Below are positions 19,279 through 27,746 of a stretch of DNA of 64,000 bases, in pieces (within the stretch, counting starts at the first letter, position 1; the number at the start of each line of letters is the position of its first letter). The position numbers were made by a program, and so were the translations under genes. The notes beneath the pieces were generated by a model. The model was not told the DNA's origin. It searched no databases and saw only the letters and a program-made list of their open reading frames with translations. The stretch is from Candidatus Gastranaerophilales bacterium (GTDB taxonomy: Bacteria > Cyanobacteriota > Vampirovibrionia > Gastranaerophilales > Gastranaerophilaceae), in NCBI GenBank assembly GCA_900768915.1, contig CAAGEQ010000030.1:59394-123393 (forward strand). Reading direction: 5' to 3'.

Positions 19279-20646
19279 ATGTTAAGTGTGTATTCTAACA
19301 ATATTATACCTAATTATAATGTAGCACCTGTAAAAAATAATAAACCAGTTGCTACAAATAATACTGTTTGTAATACACAATATGCAAGTGTTCCAAGTTT
19401 CAAAGGAACTGCTCAGCCAAGTATAAATTTCAGAACATCTTTATCTACTAAAGAAGAGAAGCAAGAATACAATTTCTTAACAAAAAAATTAGATAAAGAA
19501 GGTCGTAAACAATTAAATGCTATTTTGAAGAATGGTATTTTATTAAACAATGACTCTAATGACAAAACTACTGCTCTTGATAATTTATACAAAATGGCAA
19601 CAACTCCGAGAGCAACTGGAATGAATGCTGATATTTTGCTAAAACATACTTTAAATGCAATTAGCAATCCTTATACAATTACTCAAAGGTTCGGAGATAT
19701 TCCACAAGAGAAAAAAGCAGAAGTTATTGATAATCTAACCAATAATTCTAAGAATCTTATAGATAGAAAAGTTGCAGATTACGACATCACAGACCTATTC
19801 TCAGGCTGTTGTGTTGCAGCAAGTGAAGAATTCAACTTAGCCTCTAAAAAACCTGCAGAATTTACTAGATTTGCAGAAGGTTTAACTTCACCACAAATGG
19901 CTGTAAACAAAGAAATTCAATTAGATAGTCTTTCTGACAAAACACTTGATGCGATTTGGTTACTTAATGCCTTTGAAATACCTTATGATGCAAAAGATTT
20001 CAAAACTGCAAAAGTTACATTAACACCAGATAAAAATGCTATCATTAGAGAACAAATACAAGAAACACATCAAGATAAACTTGAACGTTCACCAATTGAT
20101 GTATTGATGCAATCAACATTTATGAATATCGGTTCTCAACAATCATACAATACTCTTAATGATAAAAGAGGTGGAAAATTCTCTAACGAAGATAGAGGTT
20201 TGATTGATTTTGAAAAAACATTCTTAGAATCAGTTGTCGAAGATAAAAATATAACATCAGTAACTTATCAAAAAGTTGATGAAAACCAAAGAATTGTTGG
20301 TTATGAAACTGATTACAATTCTGTAAAAGAACAATTATTAGAAACTCTTAATAGTGGTCATAACATCATTATTGGATACACTATGACTGATGAAAACAAT
20401 TATATCAAAGGTGGACACGAAATAACTATCATTGGTGCTAAAACCGATAACAATGGTGAATTATCATTTATCTGTAATGATACAGATGATGATAATCCAA
20501 ATCCTATTGAATATCCTGCATCATATATAATTCCAAAAATCCACCATGCCGGTATTCCAACAGATATTGCAGAAAAAAATATGCAACAAACTGATAACTG
20601 GGTATTAGGCATTAGAGATTTTAACAATCAAAATAAAGTTGCTTAA
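19279..20646 (+). CDS. cysteine-peptidase-like protein with N-terminal SFKG motif
   Basis: A 455-residue protein not matched to a named family. The N-terminus (about 1-50) is Asn/Val/Pro-rich and contains VPSFKGTAQ, the recurring short F-x-G motif. The rest has features of a papain-like fold: Gly-Cys-Cys-Val-Ala-Ala at 176-181 at the start of a helix, GGHEITIIGA with His380, and a strand ending FICNDTDDD (Asn400/Asp401). Cys, His and Asn/Asp occur in the order and spacing expected for a C39/C1-like triad. There is no signal peptide or membrane helix. No Shine-Dalgarno is visible before the ATG. It might be a peptidase, or a transglutaminase/peptidase relative that acts on proteins. The fold is inferred from motifs only. 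Confidence 0.7.
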   Translation: MLSVYSNNIIPNYNVAPVKNNKPVATNNTVCNTQYASVPSFKGTAQPSINFRTSLSTKEEKQEYNFLTKKLDKEGRKQLNAILKNGILLNNDSNDKTTALDNLYKMATTPRATGMNADILLKHTLNAISNPYTITQRFGDIPQEKKAEVIDNLTNNSKNLIDRKVADYDITDLFSGCCVAASEEFNLASKKPAEFTRFAEGLTSPQMAVNKEIQLDSLSDKTLDAIWLLNAFEIPYDAKDFKTAKVTLTPDKNAIIREQIQETHQDKLERSPIDVLMQSTFMNIGSQQSYNTLNDKRGGKFSNEDRGLIDFEKTFLESVVEDKNITSVTYQKVDENQRIVGYETDYNSVKEQLLETLNSGHNIIIGYTMTDENNYIKGGHEITIIGAKTDNNGELSFICNDTDDDNPNPIEYPASYIIPKIHHAGIPTDIAEKNMQQTDNWVLGIRDFNNQNKVA

Positions 20647-20647
20647 A

Positions 20648-21187
20648 TTAGCCAATGTCATATTTTAACATTGAAACAACATCTACACCTGAATCATTTT
20701 TAATTTTTTCAGCACCTTTTAATGGTGTCAATTCAATAATAAATGATGCTGCAACAACATTACCACCCGCTTTTTTAATCAAACGACAAGCAGCACATGC
20801 TGTACCACCAGTAGCAAGCAAATCATCTATTACAACAACATTAGCACCTTTTTCAATTGCATCAGCATGCATTTGAATAGTGTCTTTACCGTACTCTAAA
20901 TCATAAGATTCACTAATAGTATCAGCAGGCAATTTGTTTGGTTTTCTAATCATAACGAAACCTGCACCCAATCTATCTGCTAATGGAGCACCAAATATAA
21001 AACCACGAGATTCAATACCTGCAACGTAATCAACTTTTTTGTCTTTAAATTCGCCATATAAAAAATCAATCATAGCCTTAAAGGCTTTCGGATTTTTTAC
21101 ACCAGTGGTAATATCTAAAAATTGAATACCTTTCTTTGGAAAATCCGGTACTTGTCTTATTGTATCTTTTATTTCTTCTATTAACAT
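20648..21187 (-). CDS. apt: adenine phosphoribosyltransferase
   Basis: A purine-salvage enzyme that makes AMP from adenine and PRPP (179 aa, normal length). The PRPP-binding motif VVVIDDLLATGGTA is at about 119-132. The N-terminal DIRQVPDFPKKGIQFLDIT region and GIESRGFIFGAPLA are typical of APRT. A GAGGT ribosome binding site lies inside the end of the upstream glycosyltransferase gene, and the two genes are separated by 2 nt, so they are co-transcribed. The pairing seems to be organisational rather than functional. Confidence 0.96.
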   Translation of the reverse strand: MLIEEIKDTIRQVPDFPKKGIQFLDITTGVKNPKAFKAMIDFLYGEFKDKKVDYVAGIESRGFIFGAPLADRLGAGFVMIRKPNKLPADTISESYDLEYGKDTIQMHADAIEKGANVVVIDDLLATGGTACAACRLIKKAGGNVVAASFIIELTPLKGAEKIKNDSGVDVVSMLKYDIG

Positions 21188-21189
21188 TT

Positions 21190-22539
21190 CTAAACCTCAT
21201 GTAAATCTTTTTCTTGTGAATTTTCTATATTTTGTTCTTCTTCAACAATCAAACCGTGAGTTGTTTTACCCCAGTTCATATCCTTCTTACAGAATAATAT
21301 TTTACCACAAATAAATAATACCATTGGGAACCAAATAATTAACATATATAATGCTGTATAACTTGCCTGAACAAATGCTTCCCAACGTTTCATGTTATCA
21401 TATCGTCTTAAACTATATCTTATTGCAAAGAAAAAACCAAATGCAACGGCAAAAGAAATAATCGCAGACGACATAATTTCATTTGGAATACCAACTCTAT
21501 ACGTAAGTACTTTAAAACTTCTAATAATAATTTCAAATAAAAACCATAATGGCATAATAAACTGAGTAATATAAACAACCATATCAAGTTTCGCCTTCAA
21601 AGACATCTTCTTAGACGAAATTGCTTGAAAGAAATATTCCAAATATCGTCTAATAGTTCCTTCTAACCATCTTCGTCTTTGTCTAAATAATGGTATGATA
21701 TAACATACACCTTCTTCATACACTTTTGCATCAAGACAATAACGGACATCCCATCCTTTTATATGAAGTCTAGTAGACATATCTAAGTCATCAGTAATTG
21801 TATAATTATTCCAACCACCTATATCTTCTAAGGCTTTTCTTTTAATCAATTCACCATTACCACGAAGTTCAACAGCACCCTTGATTGCATCTCTACCAAC
21901 TTGTAAATAAGTATCTAAAGTATATTCATTATTTTGACACTTAGTCAAAATATTTGTATCTGAATTTCTAATAACTTTCCTTGCTTGAACAGCACCAACA
22001 TCTTCTGGTTCCAAATTAGGTACCAACTTTGAAAGAAAATCAGGTTCAACAGTTGCATCTGCATCAAATACAAGAATTGCTTCACCCTGTGCTATAACTA
22101 ATGCATCATTCAAAACTGCTGATTTCCCAGGAAAAGCATCTTTTTTACGTGATAAATATTTTACATTATCAAATTTGTCAGCAAGTGACTTTATAACCTC
22201 TAATGTATTATCTTCACTTCTATCATCGATTAAAATAATTTCAATATTTTTATATGTTAAATTTCTTATATTTTCAACAGTATGAGCAATAACTGATTCT
22301 TCATTATGAGCAGGAATCATTATAGATACAAATGGTTTATAATTTTCATTTATAACAATTGGCTGTTTCTTTAACTTACGTTTTTTATGAGTTAATGCCA
22401 AAGACGTATATACACCATACAAAGTCATAAAACACAATAAGATAATCAATCCAAATATTGTGTTTACATAGTTTTGAAAGACGTATAAAAACGCCAACAA
22501 AGCCAAAAGTATTGAAAATAATAGAATTCTCTCTCTCAT
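21190..22539 (-). CDS. membrane family 2 processive glycosyltransferase
   Basis: A 449-residue inner-membrane glycosyltransferase. Two hydrophobic segments at the N-terminus precede a GT-A domain: PFVSIMIPAHNEE, DDRSEDNT, DADATVEPD (the D-x-D), TDDLDMS (catalytic-base region) and RQRRRWLEG, the Q-x-x-R-W motif of processive enzymes such as cellulose, poly-GlcNAc and hyaluronan synthases. Four or so further membrane helices end the protein. This layout fits synthesis and export of an extracellular or envelope polysaccharide; the sugar is not determinable. The start is ATG at 22539 with GAGG just upstream; a TTG at 22554 would add five residues. It shares a transcript with apt. Confidence 0.88.
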   Translation of the reverse strand: MRERILLFSILLALLAFLYVFQNYVNTIFGLIILLCFMTLYGVYTSLALTHKKRKLKKQPIVINENYKPFVSIMIPAHNEESVIAHTVENIRNLTYKNIEIILIDDRSEDNTLEVIKSLADKFDNVKYLSRKKDAFPGKSAVLNDALVIAQGEAILVFDADATVEPDFLSKLVPNLEPEDVGAVQARKVIRNSDTNILTKCQNNEYTLDTYLQVGRDAIKGAVELRGNGELIKRKALEDIGGWNNYTITDDLDMSTRLHIKGWDVRYCLDAKVYEEGVCYIIPLFRQRRRWLEGTIRRYLEYFFQAISSKKMSLKAKLDMVVYITQFIMPLWFLFEIIIRSFKVLTYRVGIPNEIMSSAIISFAVAFGFFFAIRYSLRRYDNMKRWEAFVQASYTALYMLIIWFPMVLFICGKILFCKKDMNWGKTTHGLIVEEEQNIENSQEKDLHEV

Positions 22540-22642
22540 AAACTCCTCAATCAATGATATAATACCAAAAACTAAAGATATTTAAAAGAAATTATTACTA
22601 TTCTTAACATGATAGTTAGATTTATTTACAAATTAAATACTC

Positions 22643-22876
22643 TTATGATTTAAAATAATCACAAATTAAGTTTTTTTTCTTTGGTAAAAGTTTTTTTATA
22701 CCTTCTACAAAAGCATTCTTATCACATTCTTCTAATTCTTTTGTTAAAATGGCTTTCTGTAGAATTGCATTATCATACAAATCTCGACATAAGTCTGAAG
22801 ATTTCATTCTCAACTTAAATTTTTTAATTTGTTCTTCTGTTTCTTCAATTTTTTTTATAATTTCATGTTTTTTCAC
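22643..22876 (-). CDS. small coiled-coil protein
   Basis: A 77-residue protein of unknown function. The start is GTG with a GAGGT ribosome binding site 7 nt upstream. Residues 1-55 have a Glu/Lys heptad-like pattern (KKIEETEEQIKKFKLRMK ... KAILTKELEE), indicating a helical hairpin or coiled coil. The tail is short and Lys-rich with two Cys in total (LCRDLY and LICDYF). No membrane segment is seen. It is isolated between the glycosyltransferase gene and the kor operon terminator. Confidence 0.65.
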   Translation of the reverse strand: MKKHEIIKKIEETEEQIKKFKLRMKSSDLCRDLYDNAILQKAILTKELEECDKNAFVEGIKKLLPKKKNLICDYFKS

Positions 22877-22991
22877 TAAATCTACCTCAAATAAAGAATA
22901 ACGTTTTTATTCATAACAAACATCAGCCTTTTAGTTGAAATCAAACGATATACATGATTTTATTACTGAAAATCAATTTTCGCAATAGACA

Positions 22992-23022
22992 AAAAAAGAT
23001 ACAGAAAAACTGTATCTTTTTT
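22992..23022 (-). terminator. terminator of the kor operon
   Basis: The perfect inverted repeat AGATACAG / CTGTATCT, with A and T extensions, is followed on the minus strand by a T-run. It lies 24 nt downstream of the gamma-subunit stop codon. Confidence 0.88.
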
Positions 23023-23045
23023 ATCAAACTATTATTTTAAAACAA

Positions 23046-23591
23046 TTAACAAGAAACAAGATTTTCTTCTTTTCCTGCCATAATCGCTTCAATATTAGAT
23101 TTTGCTAATTTTTTTCTTTCTTCTGGTAAAACTATATCAACGGCTTTTTCTAAAATTTCTTTTGTTAAAATTGGTTCAATATTAGAAAGAACCCCTAAAG
23201 AAACCATGTTTGCCAATTTGTGATTACCCATCTCTATTGCTTTATCTGTCATTGGAACAAATACATACTTAATATCTTTACGAGGAGATTCCTCTTTTAC
23301 CAATGATGAATTAGAAACCAATTTACCTTGTGGTTTAATCTTTGAAATAAATCTATCAAATGAAAGTTGATTAAGTGCAATTACACAATCTACATCTTGC
23401 TTATGAACAGAACTAACTTCTTCATCTGACACAACAATTTCACAATTAACAGTTCCACCACGCATTTCAGCACCGTAACAAGGATACCAAGTAACATTTT
23501 TACCACAAAGCATGAATGCATTTGCTAATACTTTACCTGCAAATAAAACACCTTGTCCACCAAAACCCGCTATTATATAATTTTTTTCCAC
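23046..23591 (-). CDS. korC: 2-oxoacid:ferredoxin oxidoreductase, gamma subunit
   Basis: The gamma subunit (181 aa) of an anaerobic oxidoreductase that turns a 2-oxoacid and CoA into an acyl-CoA, CO2 and reduced ferredoxin. It has the family start IIAGFGGQGVLFAGKVLA, the central WYPCYGAEMRGGTVNCEIV block and the NMVSLGVL region. The start is GTG with AGAGGT 6 nt upstream. It is last in the operon korD-korA-korB-korC, after a 30-nt gap. The four-gene order fits 2-oxoglutarate or branched-chain 2-oxoacid oxidoreductases; the substrate cannot be told from sequence alone, so the symbol is provisional. Confidence 0.9.
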   Translation of the reverse strand: MEKNYIIAGFGGQGVLFAGKVLANAFMLCGKNVTWYPCYGAEMRGGTVNCEIVVSDEEVSSVHKQDVDCVIALNQLSFDRFISKIKPQGKLVSNSSLVKEESPRKDIKYVFVPMTDKAIEMGNHKLANMVSLGVLSNIEPILTKEILEKAVDIVLPEERKKLAKSNIEAIMAGKEENLVSC

Positions 23592-23621
23592 AATATTACC
23601 TCTTTAATTCAAAATTATTTT

Positions 23622-24365
23622 TTATTCAGCCGTAACATCTTTAAATACACCCAATGGAAATACAGGTATCAATTCTTCACGAACTCTTTCATGTGCTTGT
23701 TCTGGAGTCATTTTCCAGTTTGTTGGACAAGTTGAAAGAATTTCTACAAAACCATAACCTAATCCATCTAATTGAACTTGGAATGCCTTTTTCAATGCTT
23801 GTTTTGCTTGATTTATATGACTTATAGAATCTAATGCAACTCTTGCACTAAATGCAGTACCTTCGCATAATGCAATATGCTCGGCAATCTTGATTGGGTA
23901 ACCATAAGTATCTTTAAATCTACCCATTGGAGATGTAGTAGTTTTTTGTCCCATTATAGTAGTTGGTCCTAATTGACCACCAGTCATACCATAAGTTGTA
24001 TTATTAATACAAATACCACTTAAATTTTCACCTCTCAAAGCAGCATGAGTAGATTCTGCAAATCCTATTGATGCAAAATCACCATCACCTTGATAAGTAA
24101 ATACAAACTTATCAGGACGAACACGTTTCACACCAGTTGCCTCTGCCATTGCTCTACCGTGTGGTGCTTCTATACAATCAATATCAATAAAATCGTACAA
24201 AAATACTGAACAACCTATGGAAGTAGCACAGATAGTTTTTTCTTTTAATTCTAATTCATCAATTAATTCTGCCACTAAACGTATTGCGATACCATGATCA
24301 CAACCTGGACAAAATGTAAACTTTGAACCTTTTTTTATTGATTCAGGAATCTTAAATACCTGCAT
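23622..24365 (-). CDS. korB: 2-oxoacid:ferredoxin oxidoreductase, beta (TPP-binding) subunit
   Basis: The beta subunit (247 aa), which binds thiamine diphosphate. FCPGCDHGIAIRL is the conserved CPGCxH start, GCSVFLYDF and EAPHGRAMAEATG follow, then YQGDGDFASIGFAESTHAA, the TPP/Mg motif GDGD...(N), and NNTTYGMTGGQ. The length fits the two-cysteine Kor/Vor beta subunits. It lacks the extra ferredoxin-type cluster found in long pyruvate enzymes. Its start overlaps the end of korA by 14 nt, so translation is coupled. TTGGAG lies before the ATG. Confidence 0.92.
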   Translation of the reverse strand: MQVFKIPESIKKGSKFTFCPGCDHGIAIRLVAELIDELELKEKTICATSIGCSVFLYDFIDIDCIEAPHGRAMAEATGVKRVRPDKFVFTYQGDGDFASIGFAESTHAALRGENLSGICINNTTYGMTGGQLGPTTIMGQKTTTSPMGRFKDTYGYPIKIAEHIALCEGTAFSARVALDSISHINQAKQALKKAFQVQLDGLGYGFVEILSTCPTNWKMTPEQAHERVREELIPVFPLGVFKDVTAE

Positions 24366-25431
24366 GTGATTTCTCCAATACTTTTTCTTTTACACCTTCT
24401 GTAATTTCTTCAACACTCAACCATTGACCAACTGGTCTATTAATCAAATATACAGATGCTTTACCATTTACTGCTAACTTAACATCATTAACCATTTGTC
24501 CCATATTCATTTCTACGACAACGAATTTTTTACATTTATCTGCTAATTCATTTAATCTTTTGCTTGGGAATGGAGATAGTGTAATTGGTCTAACAACACC
24601 AACCTTTATACCTTCTTCTCTCAAAACACGCATAGTTGCTTTAATATTTCTAGCAATACTACCAAATGCAACCAAAATAACATCTGCATCTTCTGTTTCA
24701 AATTCGTCCCACATTGTTTCTTCTTTTTCAATCAATGCATATTTTTCAAACAAATGTTCAATATGTTTGATTTGTTTTTCTTCACTTGGAGCAACAGAAC
24801 AGATTTTTCTACCTGAACGACCTTTCGCACCAGTCAATGCCCAACTAGAATTATCAATTTCTGGATATGGATATTCACCAAATACTGCAGGCTCCATCAT
24901 TTGTCCAAGCAATCCATCTGCTAATAACATAGTAGGATTTCGATATTTTTGTGCTAAATAAAATGCTTTATATGTTAAATCAATACATTCTTGAACTGTT
25001 GATGGTGCTAATACCGTAAGTTTATAATCACCATTACCACCACCATAAACTGCTTGGTAATAATCACCTTGTGCTGGATAAATATAACCTAATCCAGGAC
25101 CTGCTCTCATAACATTCACCAATACTACTGGTAATTCATCTGAACAAGCATAAGACAATCCTTCTTGCATTAATGATACGGCACAAGAAGATGACGACGT
25201 CATCGCTTTTGCACCAGTAGAAGTTGCTCCAATTACCATATTAATAGCAGCCAATTCACTTTCGGCACAAACATAACCTCTATTTAATTCATACATTTTT
25301 TGACTTAAATATTCACCGATTTCTGTCTGAGGTGTTATTGGATAACCAAAATAACACTCACAACCAGCATTAACAGCGGCTTGTGCTATCGCAAAATTAC
25401 CTTTAATCAATTTTTTTTCTTCATTCTTCAT
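24352..25431 (-). CDS. korA: 2-oxoacid:ferredoxin oxidoreductase, alpha subunit
   Basis: The alpha subunit (359 aa) holds domains I and II of the oxidoreductase. KGNFAIAQAAVNAGCECYFGYPITPQTEI is the family N-terminus (read in two pieces), followed by ESELAAINMVIGATSTGAKAMTSSSS, with the catalytic threonine/serine region. The C-terminal part (about 245-350) is a transketolase-C-like domain (VGVVRPITLSPFPSKRL). This length lacks the gamma domain, which is the separate korC gene. Its ATG overlaps the korD stop codon (TAATG). Confidence 0.92.
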   Translation of the reverse strand: MKNEEKKLIKGNFAIAQAAVNAGCECYFGYPITPQTEIGEYLSQKMYELNRGYVCAESELAAINMVIGATSTGAKAMTSSSSCAVSLMQEGLSYACSDELPVVLVNVMRAGPGLGYIYPAQGDYYQAVYGGGNGDYKLTVLAPSTVQECIDLTYKAFYLAQKYRNPTMLLADGLLGQMMEPAVFGEYPYPEIDNSSWALTGAKGRSGRKICSVAPSEEKQIKHIEHLFEKYALIEKEETMWDEFETEDADVILVAFGSIARNIKATMRVLREEGIKVGVVRPITLSPFPSKRLNELADKCKKFVVVEMNMGQMVNDVKLAVNGKASVYLINRPVGQWLSVEEITEGVKEKVLEKSHAGI

Positions 25432-25640
25432 TACTTATGAACCTCAACTATTGCCATATCTGGACAACGTTTTGCACACATTGCACAACCAACGCATTCA
25501 TTGTTTTTATCAACAAACTCAACCAAATTATCACCTAATTTACTAACTTTATGACTTTTTTTTATCAATCCTTTTGGACAAGTTGATACGCACAAAAAAC
25601 ACGATTTACATCTATTTTCATCAATTACGATATGAGCCAT
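25431..25640 (-). CDS. korD: 2-oxoacid:ferredoxin oxidoreductase, ferredoxin-like delta subunit
   Basis: A small electron-transfer subunit (69 aa from ATG 25640). It has two 4Fe-4S motifs: C-x2-C-x2-C-x3-C in RCKSCFLCVSTCPKG and again in CVGCAMCAKRCPD. It passes electrons from the TPP centre to soluble ferredoxin. I chose the ATG at 25640 because CGGGGT lies 7 nt upstream; an in-frame TTG at 25655 would add five unlikely residues. It is the first gene of the operon, and its stop overlaps the next start. Confidence 0.92.
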   Translation of the reverse strand: MAHIVIDENRCKSCFLCVSTCPKGLIKKSHKVSKLGDNLVEFVDKNNECVGCAMCAKRCPDMAIVEVHK

Positions 25641-25801
25641 ATCTATACCCCGCAATCTAAACTTTTTACTATTATAACACTAATATATTTATTCAACATT
25701 AAATAATACAATATCTAATTTTAAAATTAAGAATTATTACAAAACGACAATAAATTTGAAGTAAAATAGCAAAAAAAATCTTCACTATCATTAGTAATAG
25801 T

Positions 25802-27265
25802 ATGAATATTACTACCCCAAACTACAATATTTATTCAAACAATATCCAACAAACATCGTTCAAGAATAATGCAACAAATTTTACATCTTTAAAGTCATTA
25901 AAACCTCTTGCTAATGATGCAATTGAACTTTCACAAAAAGTTATTACTGAAAAAGATTACAAAAAAGCACAAAAATACGCAAATTTAATTTCTAAAACAC
26001 CTAATTTCTTATTGCTTAAAGAAAAATCTCTACAAAATTTAAATCTTAAAAAACTAGAAGGTTTACAATATGGCATACCAGTTTTTTCTGGCATGTCAAT
26101 GAAAGAAATTGCTTTTTCAATAGATTCAATACATACTGTTGCAACACTACGTAGTTGTGACAATGCTTGTTTACACTGTTATGCAGATGCTAGACCTAAT
26201 AAAAAATTTGAAAATACTGAAGGTTTAACAAATCGTATGACCTTTGAAGACTTTAAAAATTTAACAGATGGCATTACTGAATTAAAAAAACGTTTAGGAA
26301 ACATTAAAATAAATTCTAGCAAAAAAGGAAACCCTAGAGGTGAAGATATTTATAAAGCATCTTCACTCTTCCACGATTCAGATTGTATCAATATATATTT
26401 AATTGATAAAAATGGGAATCAACAAACTTTTAACAAATTAAACAAAATGTTAATAGACAGTACTGGACAAAAAGGATTTTTTGATACTGCTGGTTGGAAT
26501 CCAAATGATAAAAAAGCACAAGATAGAGCAGAAAATATTGCAGCATATTTTAGTAATCCTGACCATAACAAAGAATTAGAACAATTTAATATTTCAATAA
26601 ATGCATTCAATCCTTGGAGTGTTAAAGCGGCAGAATTAAGAAAACAAGGTAAAGAAGATGCTGCAAATAGAATTGAAGACATTTATGCAGAAAGAATGGC
26701 AAATGTATTAACTACATTCACACCTGTTTTAGATAAACCATATTTTGGTATTATTTCAAGAGCATTACCTGACAACACCCCAAATGCTGATGGTTTTAAA
26801 ACAAAAGACTTAAACAGAGTTAGAACAAAAATATATAATAAAGTAATTGATAAATATAATGAAAATTTTTCAAAAAATCCATCACTTAAAAACAATCCTG
26901 AAGTAGTACAATATTATACAAAAGTAATGGATGGATTACAAAAAGAATTATTTGGAAGAGTTGATACATCAATTTCACCTTCTGGTAGATTTTTAGATTT
27001 TGCAAAAAAACATTCAATTACTGTTGAGAAAGATGAATTAAATCAAAAAACAATTGATATGTTAAAAAATCCAAATAATAAAAATAAAAAAGAGGTTGCA
27101 AATAACTTATTCAAAATAATTGATGCAAATGGTGATTTATATTTAACGGACTATATTACAGACGTAGGAACAGATATTCATTTTAATTTCGAATCAAAAA
27201 ATTTAAAAACCCCTAAAATGAGTAACCTAGATGCTTCTATAAAATTTTCTAAAAACGATTTATAA
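25802..27265 (+). CDS. divergent radical-SAM-like protein with N-terminal SFKN/NFTS motif
   Basis: A 487-residue protein that I do not recognise as a named family. Residues 119-126 read C-D-N-A-C-L-H-C, a C-x3-C-x2-C cluster followed by Y-A-D-A, which matches the 4Fe-4S cluster motif of radical SAM enzymes. The sequence before the cysteines (IDSIHTVATLRS) forms a plausible first strand. Later segments (FNISINAFNPW, PYFGIISRALPDNTP) could be barrel strands. The N-terminal 40 residues are Asn/Thr-rich, with QTSFKNNATNFTS, like other proteins here with the short F motif. There is no Shine-Dalgarno and no adjacent partner gene on the same strand. The substrate is unknown; it could modify proteins or peptides. 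Confidence 0.7.
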   Translation: MNITTPNYNIYSNNIQQTSFKNNATNFTSLKSLKPLANDAIELSQKVITEKDYKKAQKYANLISKTPNFLLLKEKSLQNLNLKKLEGLQYGIPVFSGMSMKEIAFSIDSIHTVATLRSCDNACLHCYADARPNKKFENTEGLTNRMTFEDFKNLTDGITELKKRLGNIKINSSKKGNPRGEDIYKASSLFHDSDCINIYLIDKNGNQQTFNKLNKMLIDSTGQKGFFDTAGWNPNDKKAQDRAENIAAYFSNPDHNKELEQFNISINAFNPWSVKAAELRKQGKEDAANRIEDIYAERMANVLTTFTPVLDKPYFGIISRALPDNTPNADGFKTKDLNRVRTKIYNKVIDKYNENFSKNPSLKNNPEVVQYYTKVMDGLQKELFGRVDTSISPSGRFLDFAKKHSITVEKDELNQKTIDMLKNPNNKNKKEVANNLFKIIDANGDLYLTDYITDVGTDIHFNFESKNLKTPKMSNLDASIKFSKNDL

Positions 27266-27266
27266 C

Positions 27267-27746
27267 TTAATGTTTAATGGTACAACGTTCTAACCATCGA
27301 ACGAACCTTGTTGGTTTATTTTCATTTTCAGCATTAATAGAATCCACCAATATTGTAATACAGCCTAATCTAATACCACCTAAAATATCAGTTAATGGTC
27401 TATCACCGACCATAACAGCCTCTGATGGCATAATACCTTTGTTTTCAAGATATTTTTTCATTACTGTTATATCAGGTTTTGCTGCAGAACCTACAACATC
27501 AAAATCAGATATTGCTCTAACTTTATCTAAATATTCAATACTATTATTATTTGAAATAACAACAACTTCAAATTTTTTTTGTACTTCAGATAACCACTGT
27601 TTTGTTTCTTCCAAATACATACCTGATTTTGAAACCATTAAAGTACTATCTAAATCAAACATTATAATTTTTATACCTTTTAACTTTAATTCAGATAAAT
27701 CAATATCATAAATACTTTTCAAATTATAATCAGGTTTAATTCTCAT
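27267..27746 (-). CDS. YqeG-family HAD phosphatase
   Basis: A 159-residue HAD-superfamily (subclass IIIA) hydrolase. Motif I FDLDSTL is at about 31-37, motif II VISNNN at about 60, motif III lysine in AAKPD, and motif IV VGDRPLTDILGG at about 115. The length and the opening region (KPDYNLKSIYDID) match the YqeG family, which occurs next to housekeeping genes in many bacteria. The physiological substrate is unknown. It overlaps the upstream U32 gene by 11 nt, so both are in one transcript. AGTAGGT precedes the ATG. Confidence 0.88.
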   Translation of the reverse strand: MRIKPDYNLKSIYDIDLSELKLKGIKIIMFDLDSTLMVSKSGMYLEETKQWLSEVQKKFEVVVISNNNSIEYLDKVRAISDFDVVGSAAKPDITVMKKYLENKGIMPSEAVMVGDRPLTDILGGIRLGCITILVDSINAENENKPTRFVRWLERCTIKH

